Source: Liquidambar formosana
Lineage: Eukaryota > Streptophyta > Magnoliopsida > Saxifragales > Altingiaceae
DNA length: 64,000 bases
Direction: 5' to 3'
NCBI GenBank assembly: GCA_039720395.1
Contig: CM077831.1
Span: 31,039,695 to 31,103,694 of the forward strand
The notes beneath the pieces were generated by a model. That model was not told the DNA's origin. It did not search any database and saw nothing but the letters and a program-made list of their open reading frames with translations. Every line of letters starts with the position of its first letter. Positions within the stretch are counted from its first letter, which is position 1. Both the position numbers and the translations under genes were made by a program. Below are positions 54,879 through 64,000 of the stretch, piece after piece.

Positions 54879-57143
54879 TGTCACAACCCAAATTAATTAA
54901 GCCGTGATCAATATTAATAAATCCAGTTTACTTAAGAAAATCATTTAGGAAGCACGTGAATATCACGTGTTAGAAAACCGGTAATTTCAATAAAAATTTC
55001 GGCATGACCCATTCGTAAATGGGACCTACCATAATTTTTTTTCTTGTAAAAAATAGTTATAAAAGTTCCTGTCATCCATCAATGGTATCATCACATGCTA
55101 AATAAACCATATAAAGAGACCTACGAAATTACAATATTACAAAACATAAGTTATTACGTGTCTAGTGCCCATTGGCCGAATATAAAAGTGTTTAGTTAAT
55201 ACATAACCATAGTATTAAAATTGTTCCCATCAAAGCATACGCCTCAAGGCGAGGTCTCTCCAGCTATGAAATCATCTGAAAAGGGTTTATAAAATATAGG
55301 AGTGAGTATAAAACTCAATAGATATAATTTTCATATAGAAATAACCAAAGCATGATAATATAACCTAATTACAATCATGCTTAAAATAATTAAAACCCAT
55401 GCAATGTCATGAATGATATGCGACTCATGTCCATTTAACATAATCCATAATTACCGACCACTCCCGCAAGAGTCTTCGTGCGAAAACAGAGGATTTAAAC
55501 TCACCTCCAAGAGGACAACACAAGGGTTCCTACCTGAAACCGGAAAGTAGCCTCTGTTTCGAGAACACAAAGGTTCCTACCTGGAACCGAAAAGTACCCA
55601 GGACCAATGGAATGGAAAACACCGCTAAGTCCCTTGACCGCTAGTAGTCCAAATCCAATGACCCTTTAATATACTTTTACCAAGTAATTAATTAAGTCCA
55701 TTTCATGCATTTTATGCCAATGAATGCCATGAAAAGCTTAAAAACCCATACACGTGTTAGTTATTCCAGAAATCAACAATACATAATTATTCCATAATTA
55801 TTTAATATGTGGGAGCTATGTAAAGCATGTAAAATATAGACTAACAAGAATTTACATAGCATATACATTCAAGATAAACCAAAATATAACAAGTATATCA
55901 ACCCATATACTCCCAAATGTAATATTCCTAAATACAGGGTTATGTAAACTAGACCCCTTAGTACATGCATTACAAAATATACATGATAATACACCCAAAA
56001 ATCACGTAAACTTAAAAATAACACCAATATACATTTCTATTCAACATATATGGGCTTATATCCTAACCCATTATCATCCCCACGGTTAAAACCCATAAAA
56101 ATTACACCTACCTCAAATATGTTGCACCAAATGTAGAAAAAATGTGTTGGGAAGGGTCGGATTTGATCCTAGAATGCAAGAACAAGCTCCAAACTCTACA
56201 GATCAGGCTTGAATCCTCTCAAAGCACGTTTAGATCTTCAAATCTAGTCCCTAGAATGCAAGTCCAAGCGCTGAAATGAAGTGAGAGGGTTAAAAACCCA
56301 TGCATGAAAGAAAAAAATATGACTTTCTCTCTCCAAACAAGCCCTTTCTCTCTCCTCTCTCTCTTCTTCTTCTTCTTCTCTCTCTTTCTCTGACACTCAA
56401 AATGCTGAAAAATGGGTGTTAGAGTCGTGGTATGAGGGTTTTAAAAGGAGTGAGGGGCACATGCGTCATTTACCACTTTAAAATCTGATTTTTGACCATT
56501 TTCGAAGGGTGTAGTCGACTACATCCAATGTGTAGTCGACTACACATTCAAGAATGCAATTTTTGACCCATGTAGTCGACTACATGAAAGATGTAGTCGA
56601 CTACATCATGACTTCTAGTCACATGTCACTTGTAGTCAACTACATCCCATCAGCACACACCATTCATTATTTTCATTCAAAACATTTAAGTAAATCTTTT
56701 ACTTTAAGTTATTTAATGAAAATAAGCAAATAACCCCCTATTTGAATCCAAATAAAATATCAAAAAAATCAAATTCCAAGTATATCAAAATCTCATTTTT
56801 AAGTTTTAGTACAAAATTCGACTCCCGACAGATTTTTCAAAAACAAACGTACAAGGAAACCAATCGAATCGTGGTAATAAAATCCAATAAAATCATAGAT
56901 TTCTTATAATATTATAAACTTCCATTACCGCTAAAAATTATCTTTAAAAACGAAGTTTTATAAAAATCCATTTTTTCCCAACACGTAGCCAAATTTCAGC
57001 AGTTTAAAATGTGAAGTCGTAAACACAATAACATCATACACATGCAAGACCCACGTGTGACAATACCCGACAAATCAACTAAAGTACATGCAAATTATGC
57101 ATTAAAGGTGAGATTATCCTAATTAAATGACACGGGTATTACA
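54879..57143 (-). mobile_element. LTR-like insertion, 2265 bp
   Basis: Begins TGTCACAACCC and ends GGGTATTACA (TG...CA, inverted short ends TGTNAYAACCC/GGGTATTACA). It is flanked by TGTAT and TATAT, a possible 5-bp duplication with one mismatch. No paired LTRs or gag-pol were seen, so a solo LTR is the best reading. On the minus strand a TTTTAAAA word (about 56439-56446) precedes a purine-rich AGAGAGAAGAAGAAG leader, suggesting minus-strand transcription. The palindrome array at 56510-56644 would then be about 65-205 bp upstream. Superfamily not determined. Confidence 0.6.
56510..56644. repeat. Array of five 14-bp palindromes TGTAGTCGACTACA
   Basis: Perfect palindromes at 56510-56523, 56531-56544, 56571-56584 and 56592-56605, plus one with a single change (TGTAGTCAACTACA) at 56631-56644. 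Start-to-start spacings are 21, 40, 21 and 39 bp. The fourth extends to 16 bp. The pattern fits a duplicated 61-bp unit holding two palindromes. Inside the LTR-like insertion, upstream of its putative minus-strand promoter; a binding-site array is an inference. Confidence 0.9.
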
Positions 57144-58261
57144 TATATATATATATATATATATATGGAAAAAAAGTATAGAAATTAATTAATTAAAGAG
57201 AGAATGGTTTGGACATTTGTTGTATCTGACTTGTTTGTCCGAGAGGTAATTAAATACTTTTAATTTTCCAAATAGAATTCTGATCTGATCTAATTAGGAT
57301 GGAGGCTGTGAGAGGTTGAGAGCACTAAGAGAGGAAGAGAGGAGGAGGTTGGAGTTTGGAGGCTCGAAGCAAACTGACAGAGGCGTTAAATCTAATCAGA
57401 TTTAGGGTTAAATTTTTATTTTTATTTATTTTTGGTTTTGAGCTTGAGTTTATTAGATTATTTGGCCATTTGAGTTATTGTACATAGATTTAGGCTAGAA
57501 ACTTAGGAATTATTTAGGACCCTTAAACTTAGATTAGAGCCTTTTCTCATCTAGTTATTAAAAAAAATGTTTTTTTTTTTTTGGGGGGGGGGACTTATTA
57601 CAAAGGTAACAACTAAGTTAGGACCCTTATTTTTTGTAAAAATTTTGGGGCCTTAGAGGTCTGCATGAGTGGCCACACCTCAAGGCCGGCCCTGACTGAG
57701 ACAGAAGCTTGAATTATCCAGAGAACCAAACAGAGATGGGTTTAGGCGGATGGATATAGCTTCAGCATTTGGGTATGTAGAGATAGAGAGCTCCTAACCA
57801 TTGGCGATGAAGTTTGTCGTCTCAAGGGTAGTGATGGAAGAAGAGCTCTTCATTATGCTGCTATTAATGGTAGGATTGAGGTTATAGATGAATTGATCTC
57901 TCCATGTGGAGAGTCCGTTAAAGATGTGACTGGTGTGGGTGAAAATGCACTTCATCTAGCTATAACATACTTCAAATTTGAATTCGTTAGAACGTTAGTG
58001 CAATGGCTAGAACGGCTTGGCTTGGAAGAAATGGTGAATTGGGTTGACAGGGATGGGAACTCTATTTTGCACCTTGCAGTATTTAGACGACAACTCCAGG
58101 CAAGTTCAGATCTACCTTATCTTGCTTTTGCTTAAAGTTTCCTTTTGTCTCTTTCCTTTTTCATTTGTAATTTATCCCCCATGACAAAGTTAATTCTCTA
58201 ATTATTTATCAACATTCTATACTTATTTATCAACATTCAATCATTTTTATTTTTTATTTTG

Positions 58262-59400
58262 GGGTAAATTGCACTTAAGGGTCCAGAGTTTGAGATAGGT
58301 TTCACTTAAGGGTCCAGAATTTCAATTGTATCAATTTGGTACCTAATGTTAGTGTTGACCAAAAATCAGAGACGGTGTTAACAGCATCCCTAAAATGACT
58401 TTAATGCCCCCCACAAAATGACGTCGTTTGTGTGCTCTCAAACCCACATCGCCGGCTTTGGAGTTGAACCACGTCCAGTGGACGCTTCTCCACACAGTAC
58501 GTGAGCGAGTGCCTGGGATCAAAAGAATGCTGCTGGTAGTGCCCCTACCTTCAAATGAACAAGCAACAAAAACATGAAATTTGAAACCCACCATTTGGTT
58601 TGAAACCCACCGTCACCGACTGCTTTAAAACCCAACCATCACCGCCGTTCTCCCCTTCTCTCCTCATCCTCGTACCAGGTCGGCGACGACAATCCACCCA
58701 ACCTATATTTGAACGCCGGCGACAAGTTCTTGAAAATTGTCGGATTTTTGGGTTATAAACTCGAGACTTTAGGCTCAAAAATGATTATGATTCTGCAAAT
58801 TTTTGGATGAACGATTTGTGCGTGCTTGTAGTGCTCCGCAAGAGCTTTAATTCGGCTTTGAATCACTAAATTTGGTTGAGAAATGAGCGAAGATAGGTTA
58901 GGGGAAGTTGGCCTGGAACAAAACTCAAAGCTGACATGTTCTCCTTCAACCCGTTATGAGGCAGAAGGTGAAGTGGATTGTGAGCTAGTGTGGGTGCACT
59001 CACCCATACATACCGTGTTCCTAAGCATTTGAAGACCTTAGGTTGATCCAATTAACTCCAAATTTGACTGGTAGATTTGTCTTGATGAGACCTACCATAT
59101 GAGGCCCTTGGTTGACCATTTTGACCATCGATTGATCAACTTTGATTTTCAGATTTGAGCCATGTTGGGGTAAAATAGGGTTTTCATACCCATCAAAAGG
59201 GCAAAATAGGGATAATATAAGTCACATGCACGGCATGTGCAAAATTAGATACAGAACCGTTTGGTCAACAAACGATTTATGATGGTGGACCCCAAATTGA
59301 AACCCAACTAATAATTTGGGTACCAAATTGACGCAATTAAAATTTGGGACCCTTAAGTAAAACCTACCCCAAACTCTGGACCCCTAAGTGCAATTTACCC
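58262..59400. mobile_element. Mutator-type element, 1139 bp, private to ANK5
   Basis: Ends GGGTAAATTGCACTTAAGGG and CCCCTAAGTGCAATTTACCC are inverted, with arms of about 85 bp reaching CAATTTGGTACC on each side. The target lies in a T-rich tract, so the 9-bp duplication is not resolvable. The empty site is seen in ANK4 near 41703. The interior 58400-59050 is GC-richer and partly homologous to 51060-51360; minus-strand frames there (for example RRRSNIGWVDCRRRPGTRM) were not recognised. Confidence 0.8.
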
Positions 59401-59589
59401 TTTTTTTTCTCTACATGTTATTTATTTCAAATTTTTAACCCTCAGTTACAAAATAGTTTTATTTTTCCAAATTGTTTACCAATGTTTTCCTGATTCACTC
59501 CCAAATTTGGAATTATTTGGCAAAGAAATGCCATACCTGAGTGCTCACTACATACATATGTCTGATATGAATTTCATTATACTTATATT

Positions 59590-59860
59590 CTTTTATTTTG
59601 GGATATCCCAAAATATTGGTTCATTTTTTAAAGTCAAAACATTTAATTTAATTTTTTTTCCAAAGGAGTCTTTACAATATTTAACATGCATATTTAAAAT
59701 TACAATAATTATATCAACTATCACATCAAGTAATATTCTCTAACAAAAGGTAAAATAAGAAAGTAAAATAAATTAAATTAATGACATGAGAACACTTAAA
59801 ATGTATGTTCAAATATTTGTGTTTGATCAAATAGAGGCAGACAAATTGGGACAGAGGGAG
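59590..59860. mobile_element. Left-truncated Stowaway-type MITE
   Basis: Same structure and left junction with the ANK intron as the copy at 41880-42156. The right end AAATTGGGACAGAGGGAG is followed by TA. Confidence 0.75.
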
Positions 59861-60391
59861 TAGTATTTAAGATACAACTATAATGAAATTCATATCATCA
59901 AGGGCAGTCAATCACATGCATGCATGGTGGATGTAACGGCACAAAAGATTTACATGTAAGAGCATCTCCAATTATGCGAGGCATTTAGGTGATGCAAAAA
60001 TAATTTTTGTATTATTACAGCATAAAAACACATCATTACAATAAAAATACATCACATGAAAAAAGTAACTGCTCTAATATACATAAGCCATTTTTTTTGT
60101 TTTACCCACTTTTCCTGGCCTACACCTCCAACCATTTCTTAGAAAATATTCTTTCTTTTTCTTGCATTGCTCTAGCCTCTGTTCACCGTGTAGCCACGTG
60201 AAACTTCCTCGACTCTAAAATCAAATCAAAGCCGACATTTTGTGTCTATTCGGCATCCCAATCAGGCTGTCTATCATTTCCCGGCCTTTTCCCAGGGGTG
60301 GGAAACTCAGACAAGACTTGATCAAAACAGTGGTTGGTGTAGATAGTTCCACTTAATTTCTTGCCACCTAATTAGTGTTGTGCAGACTTTG

Positions 60392-60590
60392 ACAAGTCTC
60401 GTGGAATTATTTTCATGAGAGCATTGGTCACAAGTGACAACTTTGATTAGTCTCGTGGAATTATTAAATTATTTGCATGAGAGCACTGGACGCAAGTGGA
60501 ATTATCAAATTATTTTCATGAGAGCATTGGACACAAGTGACAACTTTGATTAGTCTCGTGGAATTATTTTCATGAGAACATTGGTCACAA
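60392..60590 (+). repeat. Promoter minisatellite, about four units, PGG-A3
   Basis: Units of about 45-60 bp built from CTCGTGGAATTATTTTCATG, then AGAGCATTGGTCACAAGTG and ACAACTTTGATTAGT. PGG-A2 has about one and a half units and PGG-A1 none. Unit lengths vary (some with an added TTAAATTAT). Confidence 0.8.
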
Positions 60591-60946
60591 GTGCATATAT
60601 ATCGCCTCATAAATACGTGGTTACATAAAAGTTGTTGGCTTTTTTTTTTTTTTTGGGATAAGAAACGGTGAATAGTCTTTGTAGCAAAGTTCTCTCTTTC
60701 TATTCTTTATTTTTCTTGCATTGCTCTAACCTCTGTTCACTGTGTAGCGACGTGAAACTTCCTCGACTCTAAAATCAAGTCAAGGCCCACATTTTGTGTT
60801 TATTCGGCATCCCAATCAGGCTGTCCATCATTTCCCGGCCTTTTCCCAGGGGTGGGAAAGTCAAACAAGAGTTGATCAAAACAATGGTTGGCGAAATCGA
60901 ATCTAAGAACAAACTTCAATGTTATCATATATGACGCCTGTTTCCC

Positions 60947-60955
60947 TATTTAAGG
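60947..60955 (+). promoter_or_regulatory. TATA-like box of PGG-A3
   Basis: TATTTAAGG in the conserved TTTCCCTATTTAAGGCTTCT block, about 130 bp before the ATG. Confidence 0.5.
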
Positions 60956-61082
60956 CTTCTCCTCCAAGAGGTTTAAGTAAACAGAGTAAAACCTTGTTTT
61001 CTCCACTTAGAAACTCTTATAGGCCAGGTCTTTTTATCTTCAAAATCAACTGCTTGCTTTCAATTTCCTTTTAAAAGAAAAA

Positions 61083-61631
61083 ATGTCTACCCCATCTGAA
61101 AACAATGGGGTATTTGGTTTTAGAATCCCCAAAAACCTGAAACAATTAATAATCCCAACCACTCGCCGATCTCTTCATCCTGATGTGTTGAAGAGCGAAA
61201 ACCGAAATGTACTCTTGGTGGCCGCAACACTGATTGCCGCAGTGACATTTCAAGCTGGGGTCAACCCTCCTGGAGGATGTTGGCAACAAACTGATGAGAA
61301 GGAAGGAATCTATGCAGGACGGTCCATTTTCTCTGCTGAGAAAGTACCATTCCACGTTTTCTTGATCTTTAACTCATTGGCTTTTATCTCCTCCATCTTC
61401 CTATTGTTGTTGCTCACTTTTGGGTTCCCTTTTTTCTTGGAAGTGTTAATTGCCTCGGTTTCAATGGTCATCACTTATGCCTCCGCCGTTTATGCTGTTA
61501 CGCCCTATGAAGACGTGCAGTTTCGCCTCATCTTCATCTCTGCCGCCGCGCCTATGGTTATACGTTTACTGATATCCTTGATTTGTCGCCAAATTAACAG
61601 GACGTTCAAAACTACTAATATATCAGGTTGA
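61083..61631 (+). CDS. PGG-A3: PGG-domain membrane protein, 182 aa
   Basis: Intact single exon. Same four-helix PGG architecture and start context as PGG-A1 and PGG-A2. The motif reads NPPGG here, as in the C and B types, where A1 and A2 have TPPGG. The loop is CWQQTDEKEGIYAGR. The C-terminal half is nearly the same as PGG-A2 (RTFKTTNISG). Likely an integral membrane protein of unknown role; the persistent open frame in all three A copies, beside decayed neighbours, suggests these are the functional members of the unit. Confidence 0.88.
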   Translation: MSTPSENNGVFGFRIPKNLKQLIIPTTRRSLHPDVLKSENRNVLLVAATLIAAVTFQAGVNPPGGCWQQTDEKEGIYAGRSIFSAEKVPFHVFLIFNSLAFISSIFLLLLLTFGFPFFLEVLIASVSMVITYASAVYAVTPYEDVQFRLIFISAAAPMVIRLLISLICRQINRTFKTTNISG

Positions 61632-63871
61632 TTGAAGCTGAAGTTGGTATGCTAGCTAGCCTCCCCCAGTTCCTTTCATGCAATGCCTTTTTTCTTTTTT
61701 TTTCCTTCGTTCTTTTTTCTTGAGGGTGGGTGGGGTGGTTTTCTTTTTTAGTTTGTTGCTGTTTTTTGTTTTTATTTTTTTTGCTAGGGATTGTTGCTGT
61801 TGTTACTGCTGTTGCTGCTTTTTATGAGTTTGAAAGTATGTGGATTTAGTTTTATTTTTATAAAGACACTAGAAGTGACAGCTTAATTACTCTTTTGATT
61901 CTTAGTTATGCTGATAATACATGACTCCATGATCGAGGGCTCGTGTTAAAAGTGAGGTTTATTTTTATTAAAAATATAGTCAATCAGAAATAATTATTTC
62001 AAAATTTTCGAATACATCCAAACAATATTAATCGCATTTTTTTTTGGAATTATAGATCTAAAGAGTTTGAATTCCCTTGAGAGTTTAAACATTTTTAATA
62101 TGAAGTAATTTTTTTCACTGTCCCTCCCTCTCCACCATATGATTAAAAATAGAAGCATATAAATGAAAAATCCTGAAGTAGTTAAATAATAACTAATACA
62201 TGCGCTTGGATTACTCAATTGAATAACTAACTAGCTATTTGAATAAACTATGGAATAACATTTTTCTAGTTAAAGTAATTAAAAAATACTAGTGTCCTAA
62301 GAGGACTTGGGATTTGGTGCTGTGCACATCCAAGGACTGATGTGTTGCCAACCAACCACAATTGTGTCCATTGTGCACCATGGCCGACAACCCATCAACC
62401 TATGGATCTGCACAACACCAAATGCGAGCTTTTCTGAGAGTTGTAAATACCCATGTTTCCCAATGAGCCTGGGATCTCATCGAAGTGCCAACATTCAGTC
62501 ATGCTTCTATCTAGATAAGGCCCATTTATATACTAAACATACCAGATGGATATGCATATTCAAAATACGGAGTCCAAGATATATGCAAAATACAGGTGAC
62601 TTTGTGAGGTGCTACCATAGCTTTAAGACGTCTAATTGATGGCAAGAATAGATATGGGCCACTGGCCATTTTCCATCAGGGGGGTATACCAATATCTGGG
62701 CTACCTTGACTTCAAAGGACACAAGGCCTCAAGGCCGCCCTCATTCTTCAGGCTCAAAACCTCGATCCACAACCAACACGAAAACACCAAAGGAAGAATT
62801 AATTCCAACTATATGGGATCGGTTACAATTAGAAAGTACTTCGTATATGGAAAGTATGAATATTTATTGAAAAATTAGAATGTGATTTTTTTTTTGGGGG
62901 GGGTAGGCTTAGCATGGGTTTCTATATCCTCTTGGAACGAAACTAATCTCATGAGTTTGTGCAATCCCTTGTTCCACACGTGTGTCGTCGAGTAATTAAC
63001 TACTTAATTACCTTGAAACTTGAGGGTAGTCTCAATGCATGAATTCAATATGGGAGTGGGATTTCAAATATAAGACATACACTTTTTAAAGCGTTTATCC
63101 GTCCTCGATTTGTGACTTAAACTTACCTCTTTAGGAGTGATTAGAACTCAACCTACCTAACAGCATTTGAATGAGATATGCCATGGTTACAAGATTAGTG
63201 TTAAATAAAGTATTACCTGAACCTTATACGGAGTAATACTCAAAGCTCAGCTCCCCTCCCTCTCTCCCTCTTTCCTATCTCCAACTCTGTCCATATGTGC
63301 ACATGTTGCATGTTCCTCTCAAGAATGAGAACAACTGTCAAATAGACAGTTCCTCATTCCCAACGAAAAAAAAAAAAAAAAAAACAACAGAATAGAACAC
63401 TTTGCGTAAATGCTGTCCACATGTGAACATGTATGTTCCCTCTCAAGAATTAGTAAGACTGTCAAATAGACAAGTCCTCATTACCGAAAATAATAACCCC
63501 AACAAAATAGTACACTACTGTACATAATCTGATTCTTTTGTCACCTACACAAATCACCAAGTATGAAAACAATGCCACCTATGAACATTTTTTTTTTTTT
63601 TTTGTTGGGGAGGGGGGGGGGGGGGTGTCAATGATATGCTCTTTAAATTTGTGGCTCCAAAAAGAACAATTCTAACTTTATTTTATCTTATTTTTTATAA
63701 ATAGAAGTATCCATTAGAGAAAATATAAAAACTAATTAATGACATAAGAGCCAGACTGTAAAGAAGACTCTCATCTGTACATACCAAATGATTTCAAATC
63801 CAAAACCCAAAAAGGGAAAACAAGTGGGCCTTGCACACAATGCAATGAGTTCAATCTGCCAATTGCCCAAA

Positions 63872-63920
<49 letters not shown>

Positions 63921-63967
63921 GGGGGAGAGAGAGATTCTCTACCACTAATTCTAGCTACATTTAGAGC
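61632..63967. other. PGG-A3 3' region and conserved downstream block
   Basis: Colinear with units I and II. The unidentified conserved block occupies about 62307-62880. G-run at about 63611-63625 after a T-run, and an interrupted (GA)n tract at about 63876-63931. No accepted gene. Confidence 0.45.
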
Positions 63968-64000
63968 TTAAACAGCTAGTTGCTGCTGTTGATTGGAGGC
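63968..64000 (-). CDS. Cyclin U4/P4;1-like gene, copy III, 3' end only
   Basis: The last ten codons and stop of the cyclin (ending QQQQLAV) on the minus strand, continuing beyond the window. Whether this copy is intact cannot be judged here. It has a His-to-Asn change (SNQQQQ for SHQQ). Confidence 0.7.
   Translation of the reverse strand, partial: ASNQQQQLAV

Larger units (their letters stand above)
54152..57694 (-). mobile_element. hAT element with nested insertion
   Basis: Ends CAATGCCGGTCC and GGCCGGCCCTG; the complement of the right end, CAGGGCCGGCC, matches the left with a few changes. An exact 8-bp duplication ACTGAGAC flanks it (54144-54151 and 57695-57702). Without the nested 2.27-kb insertion it is about 1.28 kb, an internally deleted derivative that keeps only the transposase C-terminus. 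Confidence 0.88.
53977..58099 (+). pseudogene. ANK5: ankyrin exon with nested insertions
   Basis: Begins MYNRLCEAART. A CAG-to-TAG change after TKSG (about 54119) stops it early. At 54152 the same hAT element as in ANK4 interrupts the exon, itself split by an LTR-like insertion. Coding sequence resumes at 57703 and reaches the CAG exon end at 58099 with the GC donor, carrying the 4-bp deletion shared with ANK4 (about 57783). The last part is well preserved (GESVKDVTGVGENALHLAIT, EEMVNWVDRDGNSILHLAV). No PGG exon follows. Confidence 0.85.
58100..60946 (+). promoter_or_regulatory. ANK5 intron remnant, insertions, PGG-A3 upstream region
   Basis: Colinear with 41558-43111 but longer because of the element 58262-59400 and an expanded promoter minisatellite (60392-60590). 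The two roughly 170-bp tandem blocks (GTGTAGCCACGTGAAACTTC near 60188 and GTGTAGCGACGTGAAACTTC near 60742) are both present. Confidence 0.6.
60865..64000. repeat. Segmental duplication unit III (truncated by window end)
   Basis: PGG-A3, its 3' region, the conserved block and the first 33 coding bases of a third cyclin copy match units I and II. It lacks the private elements of units I (31961) and II (44847), so it shows the ancestral spacing. Confidence 0.85.

Noticed and set aside
56510..56644. CRISPR array
   Set aside because: Repeats are short palindromes with spacings of 21 and 40 bp, in a eukaryotic LTR-like element without cas genes.

Overview
This is plant nuclear DNA, most likely from a eudicot. 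It is AT-rich with long poly(A)/(T) and dinucleotide runs, has spliceosomal introns, no operons, dense non-autonomous transposons, and plant-specific families (BDA1/ITN1-like ankyrin-PGG proteins and a U/P-type cyclin). The species cannot be fixed from the sequence alone.

Layout. 1-14,000: three copies (ANK1-ANK3) of a BDA1-like ankyrin gene, two interrupted at the same base by the same solo LTR, set among a hAT MITE, Mutator-type hairpin elements and a 2.1-kb Helitron. ANK3 is the only copy that keeps both the ankyrin exon and the PGG membrane exon, but it is frameshifted. 14,000-18,300: a more diverged ankyrin-PGG pseudogene (ANK6) with a 1.65-kb Mutator-like element 22 bp after its stop. 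18,300-24,700: two intact single-exon PGG-only membrane protein genes (PGG-C1, PGG-C2). 24,700-27,400: a 1.8-kb Mutator-like hairpin carrying what looks like a captured host exon, next to a reverse-strand Helitron. 29,000-64,000: a tandem segmental duplication of about 14-18 kb per unit, present two full times plus the start of a third. Each unit reads PGG-A (intact) > cyclin U4/P4;1-like gene on the minus strand > PGG-B (broken) > Stowaway-type MITE > ankyrin exon with a hAT insertion > MITE > next PGG-A.

Coding state. Five PGG-only genes look intact (19720, 22802, 29275, 43247, 61083). All ankyrin copies, both PGG-B copies and both complete cyclin copies carry stops, frameshifts or insertions. 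The locus looks like a birth-and-death cluster in which the ankyrin half is being lost while the four-helix PGG half survives as separate genes. PGG-A copies 2 and 3 carry an upstream module that also occurs upstream of the ankyrin exons.

Most notable signals: a strictly spaced array of five TGTAGTCGACTACA palindromes in a 2.27-kb LTR-like insertion; a conserved GC-AG intron in the ankyrin genes; a MITE that is the breakpoint for at least three rearrangements; a dozen or so Mutator-type hairpin elements, most with visible 9-bp target duplications; and complementary inactivation of two duplicated cyclin genes. All family assignments were made by eye from translated motifs; no database search was run.
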